Shown here piece after piece: positions 50,765-61,168 of a stretch of DNA of 64,000 nucleotides. The notes under the pieces are model-generated. The model worked only from the letters and a program-made list of their open reading frames with translations. It did no database searches and was not told the DNA's origin. The stretch's first letter is position 1, and the number at the start of each line of letters is the position of its first letter. The DNA comes from Ceratopteris richardii (Eukaryota; Streptophyta; Polypodiopsida; Polypodiales; Pteridaceae): positions 193,626,432 through 193,690,431 of the forward strand of contig CM035415.1 in assembly GCA_020310875.1 (NCBI GenBank). Direction: 5' to 3'. A program made the translations under genes and the position numbers.

Positions 50765-52840
50765 TTATGACTTTTGGTGGTAACCCTTGAATCTGGAGAT
50801 GTTTACCAAGGGTAGGGTGTTGCCATCCAGTGTTTCCAATTGCACAGCACCCCATTGCAATATTTTCACAACTCGAAAAGGTCCTTCCCAATGAGGGATC
50901 CATTTTCCTTTTGCAGTCGTATGAGGGTTAGGTTTATGGAGAAGAACTAACATGCCTGCTTCAATGTTGTTTTTCCACAGATGTCGATCATGTGTTTCTT
51001 TCCGTTTCATCTGAGTCTGTATCAATTGTTTTGTCGCTAGTAGACGAATCTCCTCCACTTTATGTATTGCTCCTAGCCTCTGAGAGACATCACAATCCTT
51101 CTTTCCCTGCATGAATGCTATCTTAGGCGATCCATGTAAAAATTCAAAGGGCTCGATAGGTAAGATGCCATAGACCAGTTGGAATGGGGAATAGCCAGTG
51201 GCCGCTTTGTAGGCTAACCTGTATGCCCAAAGTGTACCTAGGTACGCAATGCCCCATGAAGTGGGTTGCAACATACACTCCTTTCTTAACATTGCAATTA
51301 AAACCTTATTTGTGGACTCAGCCTGTCCATTTGCTCGTGGATAGTAAGCACAAGAGGTTCTATGAAGAATTCTATACCTGTTGAAGATTTCTTGCAGGAC
51401 TTTATTGACAAAATGGGTACCTTGATCAGTACAAATTTCAAGTTGACAACCAAACCTGCAAATGATGTGACTATAAATGAAATCAGCAACAGTTTGGGCA
51501 GTGCAATCGGAGGAGGCAATAGCTTCAGCCCACTTTGTGGCATAATCAGTAGCTATCAGGAGATATTTTTCTCTTTTTGGAAATGCGGGAGGGTAGATTG
51601 GCCCTACAAAATCTAACCCCCACTTCTCAAATGGTTGCCAGGAGGTGGAAATAACCAAGGGGTTATGTCTCTGCTTTGTTGGCTTAGGTCCACACCTCTG
51701 GCAAATGTCACATGCTTTTCCCCATTCATCTGCATCCCTAAATAGTGTAGGCCACCATAGACCCGCATCCAGTATTCTCTGACTCATAATATGTCCTGGG
51801 AGGTGCCCACCACCTGTACCTTCATGTGCAGAGTGAAGGACTTCCCTCACTTCTTCTTCTTCCAAACACTTCCTGAACCTGTCATCTTTGCCCTGTCTGT
51901 ACAATTTATCTTCGATGAAGGTATATGGTCTACTCTTGATTAGCAGGCTCTTCTTTTGTACAGCACTAGCCTTTTCTGGATACAATCCAGTTTTAATGAA
52001 ATTTTTTATGTCGTAATGCCAACCTTGAGCTTTTACAGCAAACAGATGAGCATCTGGAAAGTCATCATTGATTCCACTGGATTGATTCATCATATTTATT
52101 CTGGATAAGTGATCCGCCATAACATTGTCTTTTCCTGGTTTATGGACTACAGAAAAATCAAACTCTTGGAACAACAATAGCCACCTCCATATTCTACCGC
52201 TGGCCTGGGGTTTGTTGAGTAGGTATTTTAGTGGTTGGTGATCTGATATAATAATAAATTTTACCCCCAGTAAGTAGTGACGGAATTTTTGGACAGCAAA
52301 GACCATTGCTAGTGCTTCCCTTTCAGTAGTACTGTAATTCCTTTCAGCCTTGGTCAAGGTTCTACTGGCATATTGAATTGGCCTGTCCATTTTAAATTCT
52401 TCACTGGGTTGCGTCAAAACTGCCCCCACTGCATATGCACTGGCATCGACATGTATATGAAAGATTTTTGACCACTCCGGTGTGACCAAGATAGGAGCAC
52501 ACACCAACCTTGACCGTAATGTCTGATATGCTTTTTCCTCCTCTTCTTCCCATTTAAAAGGTACTTCCTTACCTGTAAGCCTAGTCAGAGGTCTAGCTAT
52601 CTCTGCATACATTTTTATAAACCTTCTATGATAACCGGTATGCCCCAAGAAACTCTGGATCTCTTTAGGGGATTTAGGTTTAGGCAACTTTAATATAGAA
52701 ATGATTTTGTCAGGATCTGGGGCCATACCTTTAGCCGACACCACATGTTCTAAGAGGGTTCCTTCGGTCACAAGGAAATAACATTTGTTTGGATTGAGCT
52801 TTAACTTAGTCTCCCTGCATCTTTTGAAAACATTCTGCAG
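50765..52840 (-). CDS. RT end-RNase H-integrase of G5
   Basis: Open on the minus strand from the codon after TAG 52841-52843; the first ATG is at 52771 (668 codons), but the frame continues RT without a real start. RNase H: D109 (HVDASAYAVG), E150/E152, D177 (SDHQPL). Integrase: H316, H323, C354, C357; core D387, D449, E485 (Dx61Dx35E). C-terminal domain with GPFRVVKILQWGAVQLE. It has only one H2C2 domain, unlike the G1-G4 family. All catalytic residues are present. Confidence 0.92.
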   Translation of the reverse strand: MQNVFKRCRETKLKLNPNKCYFLVTEGTLLEHVVSAKGMAPDPDKIISILKLPKPKSPKEIQSFLGHTGYHRRFIKMYAEIARPLTRLTGKEVPFKWEEEEEKAYQTLRSRLVCAPILVTPEWSKIFHIHVDASAYAVGAVLTQPSEEFKMDRPIQYASRTLTKAERNYSTTEREALAMVFAVQKFRHYLLGVKFIIISDHQPLKYLLNKPQASGRIWRWLLLFQEFDFSVVHKPGKDNVMADHLSRINMMNQSSGINDDFPDAHLFAVKAQGWHYDIKNFIKTGLYPEKASAVQKKSLLIKSRPYTFIEDKLYRQGKDDRFRKCLEEEEVREVLHSAHEGTGGGHLPGHIMSQRILDAGLWWPTLFRDADEWGKACDICQRCGPKPTKQRHNPLVISTSWQPFEKWGLDFVGPIYPPAFPKREKYLLIATDYATKWAEAIASSDCTAQTVADFIYSHIICRFGCQLEICTDQGTHFVNKVLQEIFNRYRILHRTSCAYYPRANGQAESTNKVLIAMLRKECMLQPTSWGIAYLGTLWAYRLAYKAATGYSPFQLVYGILPIEPFEFLHGSPKIAFMQGKKDCDVSQRLGAIHKVEEIRLLATKQLIQTQMKRKETHDRHLWKNNIEAGMLVLLHKPNPHTTAKGKWIPHWEGPFRVVKILQWGAVQLETLDGNTLPLVNISRFKGYHQKS

Positions 52841-53539
52841 CTACCTCAAGTGGTGGTCCAAACAATCTAGAGGAGTTTCCTTGTGAGATCCTGAAAACGA
52901 AGAGAAGTCATCCATGAAGGTTCTAAGTGATTCCAGCAATAGGGGCCCAAAAATGAGATTGACCGTTCTGTTAAAGGTGGCTGGAGCATTTCTGAGCCCA
53001 AATGGCATTTTTACATACACATATGTTCCCCAGGGTGTGATAAAAGCAGCCTTTTCCCGATCCTCTGGATGTATTGATATTTGATTATAGCCACTGAATC
53101 CATCCATAAAACTATATAATGCATGCCCAGCCACTTCTTCAATGACCTGTTCTGCAAAAGGCATAGGGAACCCATTTGGAATGGTTACCTTGTTGAGAGC
53201 TCTAAAGTCAACACAAATTCTGATTTTATTTGTATTCTTCTTCGGTACTATAACCATAGGTGAGAGCCACTCTGAGTGCTCCACAGGAATGATGATTCCT
53301 GCATCCTCCATCTTTTGGATTTCCACATAGACGGCTTCGGCATACTTTGGATTGAGTCTATAGCTCCTTCCTCTGATGGGTCTGGCTCCATCAACCAGAG
53401 GGATTCTGTGCTCTCCAAAAGATGCAGGCACTCCTTCTAAGTCTTTATAATGCCAGGCAAAAACATCTGCATACTGGGTCAAAAATGATTTTACCTTTTC
53501 CAGGAGCTCTGGGTGGCTCCACAACCAAGTGGCCACCAA
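52841..53539 (-). CDS. Reverse transcriptase core of G5
   Basis: 232 codons: RT fingers and palm with FMDGFSGYNQISIH and MPFGLRNAPATF. The catalytic motif reads FMDD rather than the usual YVDD. The frame ends at TAG (52841-52843) within an HLR-x-LQ motif; CAG is the likely original. It lies in a different register from the gag-protease ORF, overlapping it by 49 bases (53491-53539). Confidence 0.9.
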   Translation of the reverse strand: MVATWLWSHPELLEKVKSFLTQYADVFAWHYKDLEGVPASFGEHRIPLVDGARPIRGRSYRLNPKYAEAVYVEIQKMEDAGIIIPVEHSEWLSPMVIVPKKNTNKIRICVDFRALNKVTIPNGFPMPFAEQVIEEVAGHALYSFMDGFSGYNQISIHPEDREKAAFITPWGTYVYVKMPFGLRNAPATFNRTVNLIFGPLLLESLRTFMDDFSSFSGSHKETPLDCLDHHLR

Positions 53540-56274
53540 AACTGGTTGAGTATGTTTTGAGTGCCTAAGTGTATTTCTTGGACCGGATTTCTTATTACCA
53601 TATTATCTCCCTGTACATCTGCTTCCTTGTCTTCTTCTACTAGCTTTTCGTGCATTGCTTCATAAGCAGGTGTATTTTGGACTTCGATGTGTTCCTCCTT
53701 GTCTTGCATCCATCCTACAGGGATTTCTTGAATTGGGAAAGAACATTCAACCTCAGAATTTTTTACCTTGTTTTTAGCTTTAGAAACTTTGTTATCTGTG
53801 GTTGACACATCCTCCTCTAATTTGTGTTTGAGGGGTATCTTCCTGCCCCTTCTGTGGTCAGTGATGGGCTCTCCCAATCCATCAACTTGGACCTTTTCCT
53901 TGTCTTCATCATAATCTTTAGGATTATCAAGGAAAATTCCAAAGCAAGAGGAAGAGTTTCCTGCTTGGAGCCAACTTAGAATATCCTCTTCTTCCTCAAA
54001 ATCTATTTGGGGTTGATCCTCCGCTTCTGTTTCCATGCAAATGCTCACTGTTTGCATCATACTAGTGTTTCCTTGATTGTCTGGGCCTTCTTCTAAATGA
54101 ATTTGTGTCAGATCCTGCCCTTTCTTTTGAACCCACATAGTGTCCTTACCCCAATCATGAATGACACTGGCATGCCTCAGCCAAGGTCTTCCAATTAAGA
54201 GAGGAAATCCTCCTTCAACCTGGGGCAATCTTAAAACCACAAAATCCAGAATGAATAGATTACCTTGTACTTCAAGTGGAACTTTTGGGATTACCCCCAA
54301 GGGCCTTACTTTGCTCTGATCTGCCAGCGTAACCGTGAAATTTGCAGGTCTTGAAGGGTGGAGTCCAATTTTTTTCATGGTATGTTCAGGCATCAAGTTA
54401 ATACCAGAACCACCATCTACAATAACACCTTGAAATTCATGACCCTTGATTGATATTGTAAGCCGAGGACTTTTATAATCCGTAAGGGGTGCTTCCCCCC
54501 TAATTATCCCTTTATGTAAAATAGCAGTCTTGGCCACTAAGCTTGTAGTAGAAGCCTCATCAATTATCTGCAATAATTCTGACCTGAATTTCCCATCCAT
54601 CTTTATTAATTCAAAAATACTAACCTCCTTCTTCATTGACTTGAGTAGTTTTGAAGCCTCTGACTCTTTAAGAGAGTGAGCTTCATTTGCTTTGCCAAAC
54701 TCTTCTTGAGCCCTGTTGAAGGCGTGCCCAATGGCATCACTGGTGCCTATGAGACATTCATTTTGGTTTGTGTCTGCTCTTGTGGTAGCTTTGTCTTCAA
54801 TTGCAACTCTATCTTTGTTCAATTCCTTAATTATCAATTCTTGATTTTCTATCACTTTTGCCGTTCCCTTGCTTCTTGTCTGTACTGCAAAAGATTCGAG
54901 TTCTTCCAATTGTACCACTCTGGTAGATGGTGAGGGTTCATTGGCCTGAGGTAATTTTTCCTCCTTGTATACAGAGATCAATTGGAGATGGGGTCCGGAA
55001 GTAGAAGCTTGATTCTTTCCGTTGGTATAATGGTCCCTGGCTTCTGGACAGTTCCTGCAAGGAGGTGCATTTTCTGGGAGAGTGCACCTAGATTGGTAGT
55101 GCTCGCATTCTCCACATCTAAAGCAAATAATTGGCCTTCTAGGCCCATTTGCAAAGTTAGTTCTCGGTCTAGGATTATAGTTGATACCTTGGTTTGCTAC
55201 TGCTGCCATTACATTTGCTGGTGGCAAAAGTCCTCCTTGTGTCCAGTATGTCGTTGTCGGCATTCCCCTTACTTGGCATTCATGGGCCTCATGCCCAATC
55301 TTCCTGCATAATTGACAAGTCACATTTAGCAAAGGACATTCACTTACTATGTGCCCTTGCTTGCTGCACATGGAGCACCAGAGTCCGTTCTTAATGCCGC
55401 CTCCTTTGAGTTCTTGCAACTCCTGTCTCAGCTGAGCTAGTTCTTCTGCTTGGGCTTCCTCTTCCTTTTGGAGCTTGAGGGCTTCAATCTCTTTTCTCAG
55501 CTGAGCTACAATAGTCTCCTCCTCTGTGTAGGGCTTATTCCTTTTCAAGCCCTCTAGCTCCCTTCTTAACTGGCTCACTGGGTCCTCCAGTTCTGTACCA
55601 TATGATGGTTGGGAAGAAGTTGCACCATACTGGTGCCTTATGTGTTCCAAGCGTGTGGCCGTATTGATGAACTCCTCAACAGAGGCAGTAGGTAGCACTA
55701 ACTCTTTTATTTTGCATTGGGTGACCACAGGTAGAGGTTTGGCTAACCACTTCTTGACAAAGAAGTTGTGTGGTGGATCCGGTAGTTTAGCCATTAGTGC
55801 TTTGGCCCTGGTCACGAACTCTGGGAACTTTTCTCCTGGACCCATTTTCAAGTTTTCCAACTCTTCTATAATGATCTCAGCCGTGTTGCCATGCTGAAAC
55901 TGATTTTTGAAAGCCTCTTTCATCAAATCCCAAGAGGTAAAGTGATTTTCAGCAAACTGGCTAAACCACTTGTCTGCCAAACCTTCCAATGTGGCGGGGA
56001 AGAGTATCAAGAAAGCATCTTCCCTACCCATTAGACCTCTAGTCTTACATAATGCAAGAAATCTTCGAATGTGCTCATCTGGGTCCTCATGGGCTAAACC
56101 TCTGAAGGAGGGAAATTTTATGTTTAATCTGAAGAGCAAGATTTCTAGGTCCACCTGTCCTACCATGCTTCCTACCGATGAAGTCGATGAAGGTGGACTC
56201 GATGATCTTCTGTTCGTCTTTCTTCTTGTGTGCTTGCACTTGATCCTCAAGGTTTGTGACCGGGTCGCGGTCAT
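53491..56274 (-). CDS. Gag-protease polyprotein of G5
   Basis: 927 codons. A basic N-terminus (residues 1-30), then a retrotransposon gag core around 45-210 (FRGLAHEDPDEHIRRF ... DKWF). A leucine-heptad coiled coil lies at about 230-290. Three canonical CX2CX4HX4C knuckles: C300-C313, C320-C333, C384-C397. Retropepsin carries D620 in VDGGSGINL and an LIGRPWL motif some 60 residues later. The frame ends at 53491 while RT continues in the -1 register. I see no convincing heptameric slip site, so mutation or programmed shifting cannot be told apart. The leader upstream is very short (about 140 bases). Confidence 0.92.
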   Translation of the reverse strand: MTATRSQTLRIKCKHTRRKTNRRSSSPPSSTSSVGSMVGQVDLEILLFRLNIKFPSFRGLAHEDPDEHIRRFLALCKTRGLMGREDAFLILFPATLEGLADKWFSQFAENHFTSWDLMKEAFKNQFQHGNTAEIIIEELENLKMGPGEKFPEFVTRAKALMAKLPDPPHNFFVKKWLAKPLPVVTQCKIKELVLPTASVEEFINTATRLEHIRHQYGATSSQPSYGTELEDPVSQLRRELEGLKRNKPYTEEETIVAQLRKEIEALKLQKEEEAQAEELAQLRQELQELKGGGIKNGLWCSMCSKQGHIVSECPLLNVTCQLCRKIGHEAHECQVRGMPTTTYWTQGGLLPPANVMAAVANQGINYNPRPRTNFANGPRRPIICFRCGECEHYQSRCTLPENAPPCRNCPEARDHYTNGKNQASTSGPHLQLISVYKEEKLPQANEPSPSTRVVQLEELESFAVQTRSKGTAKVIENQELIIKELNKDRVAIEDKATTRADTNQNECLIGTSDAIGHAFNRAQEEFGKANEAHSLKESEASKLLKSMKKEVSIFELIKMDGKFRSELLQIIDEASTTSLVAKTAILHKGIIRGEAPLTDYKSPRLTISIKGHEFQGVIVDGGSGINLMPEHTMKKIGLHPSRPANFTVTLADQSKVRPLGVIPKVPLEVQGNLFILDFVVLRLPQVEGGFPLLIGRPWLRHASVIHDWGKDTMWVQKKGQDLTQIHLEEGPDNQGNTSMMQTVSICMETEAEDQPQIDFEEEEDILSWLQAGNSSSCFGIFLDNPKDYDEDKEKVQVDGLGEPITDHRRGRKIPLKHKLEEDVSTTDNKVSKAKNKVKNSEVECSFPIQEIPVGWMQDKEEHIEVQNTPAYEAMHEKLVEEDKEADVQGDNMVIRNPVQEIHLGTQNILNQFWWPLGCGATQSSWKR

Positions 56275-56412
56275 GAGCTATTCATAGTCCACTTAAAATG
56301 AGACACTTGATAAAAGTATGTACCTTTTGGCCCACTGGAGTAGTGTTGTCGACACTGGAATATTGCTCTCCAATGGCAATATATAGTCTCCTATGCTCAA
56401 ATCTCCTTGGAA

Positions 56413-56430
56413 GTCCCACCGGGCGTGCCA
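56413..56430 (-). promoter_or_regulatory. Primer-binding site of G5
   Basis: Minus strand TGGCACGCCCGGTGGGAC, four bases (AATT) inside the 5' LTR end. It ends in the TGG expected from a CCA tail. I do not assign the tRNA. Confidence 0.8.
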
Positions 56431-56434
56431 AATT

Positions 56435-57375
56435 TGTTGGGGATTCGTGGACAAGAAGGAGTTTGAGGGTTTGTAGGAGAAAAAGGAGATGATGAAAATG
56501 GAATAACAGTGAGAACTTCTGCAAAGGAATACTCCTGGAAACCTTGAATATTGATTATCTTGCAACAATTATAATGACTGAACACAGTCCAATCAATGAC
56601 TAAATACAACTTCAGAGAATGTCAATTACAGAAGACCAATGATCTCAAGTCCTCTGGCGGCGGCCTCTCCTACACCAGTCCTTCACTTGCTTCACGCTTC
56701 CCTTGTGCACACCTTGCACTAAGCTTCCACCAAGCTAAGGAATTGGTATCTTGGCCGCGCACACACAGTAGACCTTGGGACTCTTGGAATCCAACCCCGC
56801 CTTCTCTGCACACCTTCCTCTTGACACCTCTTGCACTCTTCAGTGTCGTCGCACACTGGTGGCTCTTCCTTTCCCTTCTTGCTTCCTTCGAAGCTCTCTC
56901 TTGCTCCTTACTCTCAATGTGTGTCCAAGAATAGCCTTTGTCCTCTTTTGAATGCGCCGGTCCCGTGACTTCTAACTGCCATGGACTCTTGGGCTTCCTT
57001 TGATGTCCCAAGATTCTCTTTTTAGTTGGCGGCCAACGAATTGCCCTTTGTCCTGTAGTGACTTTAGTGTAAAACCAAAAAATTTTAATGGGGGTCATAC
57101 TTTCACTTGTGCGTACACTTTTCCGCTTCTCATGCCTTCACATTCCCTTTTAATTCTTCCTTTGTGTACTAAAGGGGGTTCACCTAAACCTTCCCAAATA
57201 CTTTAAAACACATTCTGATCCTTAGGGAAATTAGAGAAAATACGCAACCCGCTTACCCTTTGCGGGACAATTAAATGTCACTTAGGCACTTTGACTTTGC
57301 ACTTGTTGGCTTGACCTTGACCTTGTTGACTTTGACCGGTTGGGTTTGACCAACATGACTGTTATGGGCTCAACA
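56435..57375 (-). repeat. 5' LTR of G5
   Basis: 941 bp. Minus strand TGTTGAGCCC...CCCCAACA. Ten differences from the 3' LTR. Confidence 0.97.
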
Positions 57376-57380
57376 CTTTG

Positions 57381-58867
57381 CCATTTGTGACTTTGCAAAA
57401 AATCATGCATATGAGATGATATTGGGACGACCATTCATGCTTCAGTTGCAAATTGTACAAGATTGGGGAACTAATTCTTTGTACTTGCAACATTTAGGGG
57501 TGACTACCAAAGTCAATCTTAAAGACTATTCACATCGAGATGTACCCCCAATACAATGGAATACCATCCATAAGACACCAGTAGAGACGGAATCCGTGCA
57601 CTCATTAGAATCAGATCCTTCTTGGTTGCATGAGGATACTCATTTATGGATGTGTAAAGTAGCCAAACAAGAGGAAGAAAGGTTAGAAGCCAGGACCTTA
57701 GGTGCAGAACAACATCCACGAACCCTTCAGGATCCAGCCTACGCACCTGTAGTATTCCCTGGTGAAGAGTTTGAACCCCATGGTTGGGCAGAAATCCTAG
57801 CAACCATGGATGTAGCCATCAATGAAGAACAATGGACACCCCACTGTGACGAGGATGGCTATGACATTTCAGTTTTTACGATAGAGCCAATCACGAGCGA
57901 TGCAATTTTAGAAGAATGTGAACCTAGCACTGATGCAGTTGAGGATGTAAGTGATTTCGATTTAGAATCAATTATCATGGACCCTCCATTTGCATCAGAG
58001 GAAAAATATTTCTACGAAGTAGACACTCACCCTCAGAGACACGAGGAAGTTATGAATGATGTGAGAATAGCCACTCAAGTGACTACCAAGAGTGAAGGCA
58101 AGAAAAGAAATAAGAAAGAAACCATGTCAAAAAAAGAAGAATCTTTATTTGAAGTACCCGAGAATTTCAAGAAATATGAAATCGAAGATAGAAGAATCAT
58201 GGTACGAATGCCTAATAGAAAAGCGAATGACGGACAAGTATATGATAACCGAGAGAAAACCAAGAAAATAATAGTTGCTATCGAAGGAGAAGAAGAAAAA
58301 TGTACATACATAGGGCATGATTTGACAACTGAAGAAGAAGAAGAGCTAGTTGCCCTATTGCGCGAATATAGAGATGTTTTTGCTTGGAGTTACAAAGATT
58401 TGAAAGGAGTAGATCCAGATATATGTTCTCATAGAATCCCTATGACTCCAGATGCAAAACCGACAAAACAGAAACCTTACACGTACAATGATAACTACGC
58501 TGCGAAGATTAAAGAGGAGATAGATCGCTTGATAGAAGCAAGATTCATTTACGAAATTGAGCATACCGAATGGGTATCCCCCATTGTGGTTGTGCCCAAG
58601 AAGAATGGAAAATTGCGTGTGTGTATTAACCTTAAAAAAGTTAATGCCGCAACGATTAGAGATAGTTATCCTCTTCCTATCATGGAACATCTATTGGAAA
58701 GAGTTGCGGGCAAGGAAGTTTACAGCTTTCTTGATGGATTTTCAGGCTATAATCAAGTAGCCATTGCTCCAGAAGATCAACACAAGACGGCATTTGCCAC
58801 TGAATGGGGCATATTTGCATTTCGTGTGATGCCATTTGGCTTAACAAATGCACCCGCCACTTTCTAG
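57381..58867 (+). pseudogene. Protease C-part and reverse transcriptase of G4
   Basis: Resumes G4 after the CTTTG duplication: ILGRPFML of the first protease, acidic spacer, then RT fingers and palm (FLDGFSGYNQV, MPFGLTNAPATF). Ends at TAG 58865-58867, where the others have CAG, and continues in the same frame. G1-G3 agree with it throughout, at lower identity than among themselves. Confidence 0.88.
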
Positions 58868-59801
58868 CGACTCATGTGTCATGTTTTTAAGGAATTCTTA
58901 CGCAAGAGTTTGGAAGTTTATGTCGATGACTTATGTGCTCATTCAAATGTAAGACAGATGCATATCCCAGAGTTAAGGAAAATATTTGACAAATGTCGAG
59001 AATATCAGGTTTGTTTGAACCCAGAAAAGTGCGTTTTCATGGTCAGACAAGGCAAAATTCTAGGACACATTGTGTCAAAAAATGGAATCTCTACGGATGA
59101 AGAAAAGGTGAAGGTCATTGCAGAATTACCTAGACCAACTAATGTGAAAGAGGTACAGGCATTTATGGGCCATTGCGGTTATTATAGGAGATTCATACAC
59201 ATGTATGCAATCATAGCCAAGCCTTTGTACTCTCTTTTAACCAATTTCGAATGGACAAATGAATGTGAAAATTCATTCAATGAACTTAAACGACGCTTGT
59301 GCTCAGCACCTATATTGACAACCCCAGATTGGAGTAAGCCATTCCATGTACATGTGGATGCATCCAATTATGCCATAGGATGTGTGTTAGCACAACCCAC
59401 GAATGAAGGTAACATAGATCTCCCCATAGCTTACGCGAGTAGACAATTGAACGCAGCAGAAAGAAATTACACCACGACGGAACGAGAAGGATTAGGGATG
59501 ATCTACGCAGTAAAGAAGTTTAGGCACTACTTGTTGGCCAATAAGTTCAAGTTCTTTACAGATCATCAAGCCCTATTGTACCTAGTCAACAAACCATGTA
59601 ACACAGGACGATTGATACGTTGGTTTCTATTACTCATGGAGTATGATTTTGAAGTAGTAGTCAGGAAAGGAAAGACGCATCTCAGAGCTGACCACCTTTC
59701 AAGATTAACCTCAGGAGAAACTCCTCAAGGAATAGTGGATGAATTACCAGATGCATATTTGTTTAACCTTGAGATAGCACGAGAATGGGCTAAGCCTATT
59801 G
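58868..59801 (+). pseudogene. RT end and RNase H of G4
   Basis: In frame with the previous part (first ATG 58874). YVDDLCAHS of RT, QGKILGHIVSKNG, then RNase H complete with HVDASN, TTEREG and FFTDHQAL. Homology to G1 ends at REWAKPIVY, at the beginning of the first duplicated zinc module, because E6 starts here; the last ~25 codons of the open frame (to 59875) belong to E6. Confidence 0.88.
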
Positions 59802-60694
59802 TGTACTTGAGCCGCAATGACTCAAGGACTTGTACCAATGAGACTATACCTCGATTGCCATACAAGTGCATATAGTGGAGTTCTTTTCACACATTTAATT
59901 ATCAATCCTAAGGAGTGACTTACCAAGTGTATGAAGACATGTGCACACGTGATAGAAAATGAAGTGAGTTAGCTAATCAAGCATGAGAAAAGACTAATAC
60001 TACCCACACCTACTGAGAAACTGGAAGTGTTGCCGCAAGCCTCTTTTCAGCAGTTTTGGTTTTTTGAGGTTTTCTCCCAGCCCAGAACTCTGAACATAGG
60101 CAATAGGGTACTCGTTTCGAAGCTCTCGACGAGACGAATCCAACGGTAGTGGTTTCACTCAATTCTGACCACTCTGCTGCAAGTTATGGCAGAAACAGTG
60201 AATTACGGGAATTACTAACACCCGCGTTTTTGCTTCTCCTAGCTTACGCACGCACTACAACCACTCAAAACAAGGGGGAAGGGGTAGACAACAGTCCTAC
60301 ACTTGCATTTCAAGCATCACACACACATACATGAGCAAAATGAAGATCAAAATCAGCAAGAAAGAGGCAAACTCGAAATTTCAGAAGTGCTCTTCTTCAC
60401 AATGACAAGAAGTCCTTTACAATGAGTCACTTTTGACTTATATACTAGTGCCCTAAGTTTGGTCCTTTCACACAAGAGACCGGCACTTTATTCACTAAAA
60501 TGCTAACTTCCTACTATTGTACATGGGTAATTCACTAATCTTCTGTGGGGATGCATCTAGAGGACTCCTCTAGTGCATTTACAATGGAAAATATATACAA
60601 GAGTGGTTATGATACAAAAGTTGTGTGTCCAAATCGGAAAAATTTTAGGGCCCGTCTTTTTTCTCTGCTTTTTGCGCTCTTTAGTTCTGCAACA
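59802..60694 (-). repeat. Putative 3' LTR of E6
   Basis: Minus strand TGTTGCAGAAC... to ...CTCAAGTACA. The inner border is fixed by the polypurine tract, the outer by loss of G4 homology (59800 or 59802). The partner LTR is not in the window, so it remains provisional. It contains no coding region. Confidence 0.55.
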
Positions 60695-60708
60695 CTCTCC
60701 CCCTCTTC
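60695..60708 (-). promoter_or_regulatory. Polypurine tract of E6
   Basis: Minus strand GAAGAGGGGGAGAG directly before TGTTGCAG. Confidence 0.65.
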
Positions 60709-61168
60709 GTCTCTGTCGTCCCTTGACAGACTTTGCTTCGCGAACGCGTCCCGTGGGTAGTGTTGTCTGATTCTTGATCTTGCATTACGTTTTAGAGGCG
60801 CTTCAGCTTTTCCACTGCACGCTCCCCTTGGTCAGTATTGTCTGCAATTAGACAGACATGCAGATTCGATGGCCTTCTTGATTCAAGCTCTACAACTCGA
60901 GAGCCTGATGTAGTTGTCTTGCCTGTTAACTCGGGTTGCCACGCACGCCACCAGTGACTAGGAATGTGCTGTTCTTAGTCACCCTCTTTAACTTTTCAGC
61001 CTCTACCCCTTTCTAACTTTTGGTCCTACTCTGATGTTTGAAAAGTCCACTACTCGGGACCCTGGGGTTTAGCTTTGTAGCCTGGTGCGTGCCCCTGCGG
61101 GGCTCTGTGCAGAGATGGGTGTTGCGCCCCTGCGGGGCTTCCTGCAGAGATATGTTCTTTTTCTCTTC
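60709..61168 (-). other. Non-coding 3' region of E6
   Basis: About 460 bp between the last ORF and the polypurine tract. It holds two copies (61091, 61126) of a 35-bp unit starting GCCCCTGCGGGGC, each able to form a 5-bp GC hairpin. Nothing else seen. Confidence 0.5.
61091..61154 (+). repeat. Two 35-bp repeats with GC hairpin
   Basis: GCCCCTGCGGGGC at 61091-61103 and 61126-61138; the following TGCAGAGAT is shared too. Confidence 0.7.

Larger units (their letters stand above)
45545..57375 (-). mobile_element. Complete antisense Ty3/gypsy element G5
   Basis: 11,831 bp with two 941-bp LTRs and a 5-bp target duplication CTTTG (45540-45544 and 57376-57380). On the minus strand: 5' LTR (57375-56435), PBS, short leader, gag-protease, RT, RNase H-integrase, a GC-rich region, an extra ORF and 3' LTR (46485-45545). 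Ten LTR differences in 941 bp (about 1.1%), mostly transitions, mark a recent insertion. Not autonomous as read: one stop in RT and one frame change between protease and RT. DGGSG protease, long extra 3' region and AATT before the PBS suggest the Athila/Tat side of gypsy (inference). Confidence 0.95.
38049..59801 (+). mobile_element. Ty3/gypsy copy G4 (interrupted three times)
   Basis: Fourth copy of the family, with 5' LTR, PBS, leader, gag, protease, RT and RNase H. It inserted into G3's integrase; the 5' junction is at 38048/38049. It is split by a solo LTR (42189-43238), by antisense element G5 (45545-57375) and at about 59802 by E6, so integrase and 3' LTR are not in the window. Its sequence is more divergent from G1-G3 than they are from each other. 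Stops at 43615, about 43645 and 58865; a frameshift near 42073. Confidence 0.88.
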
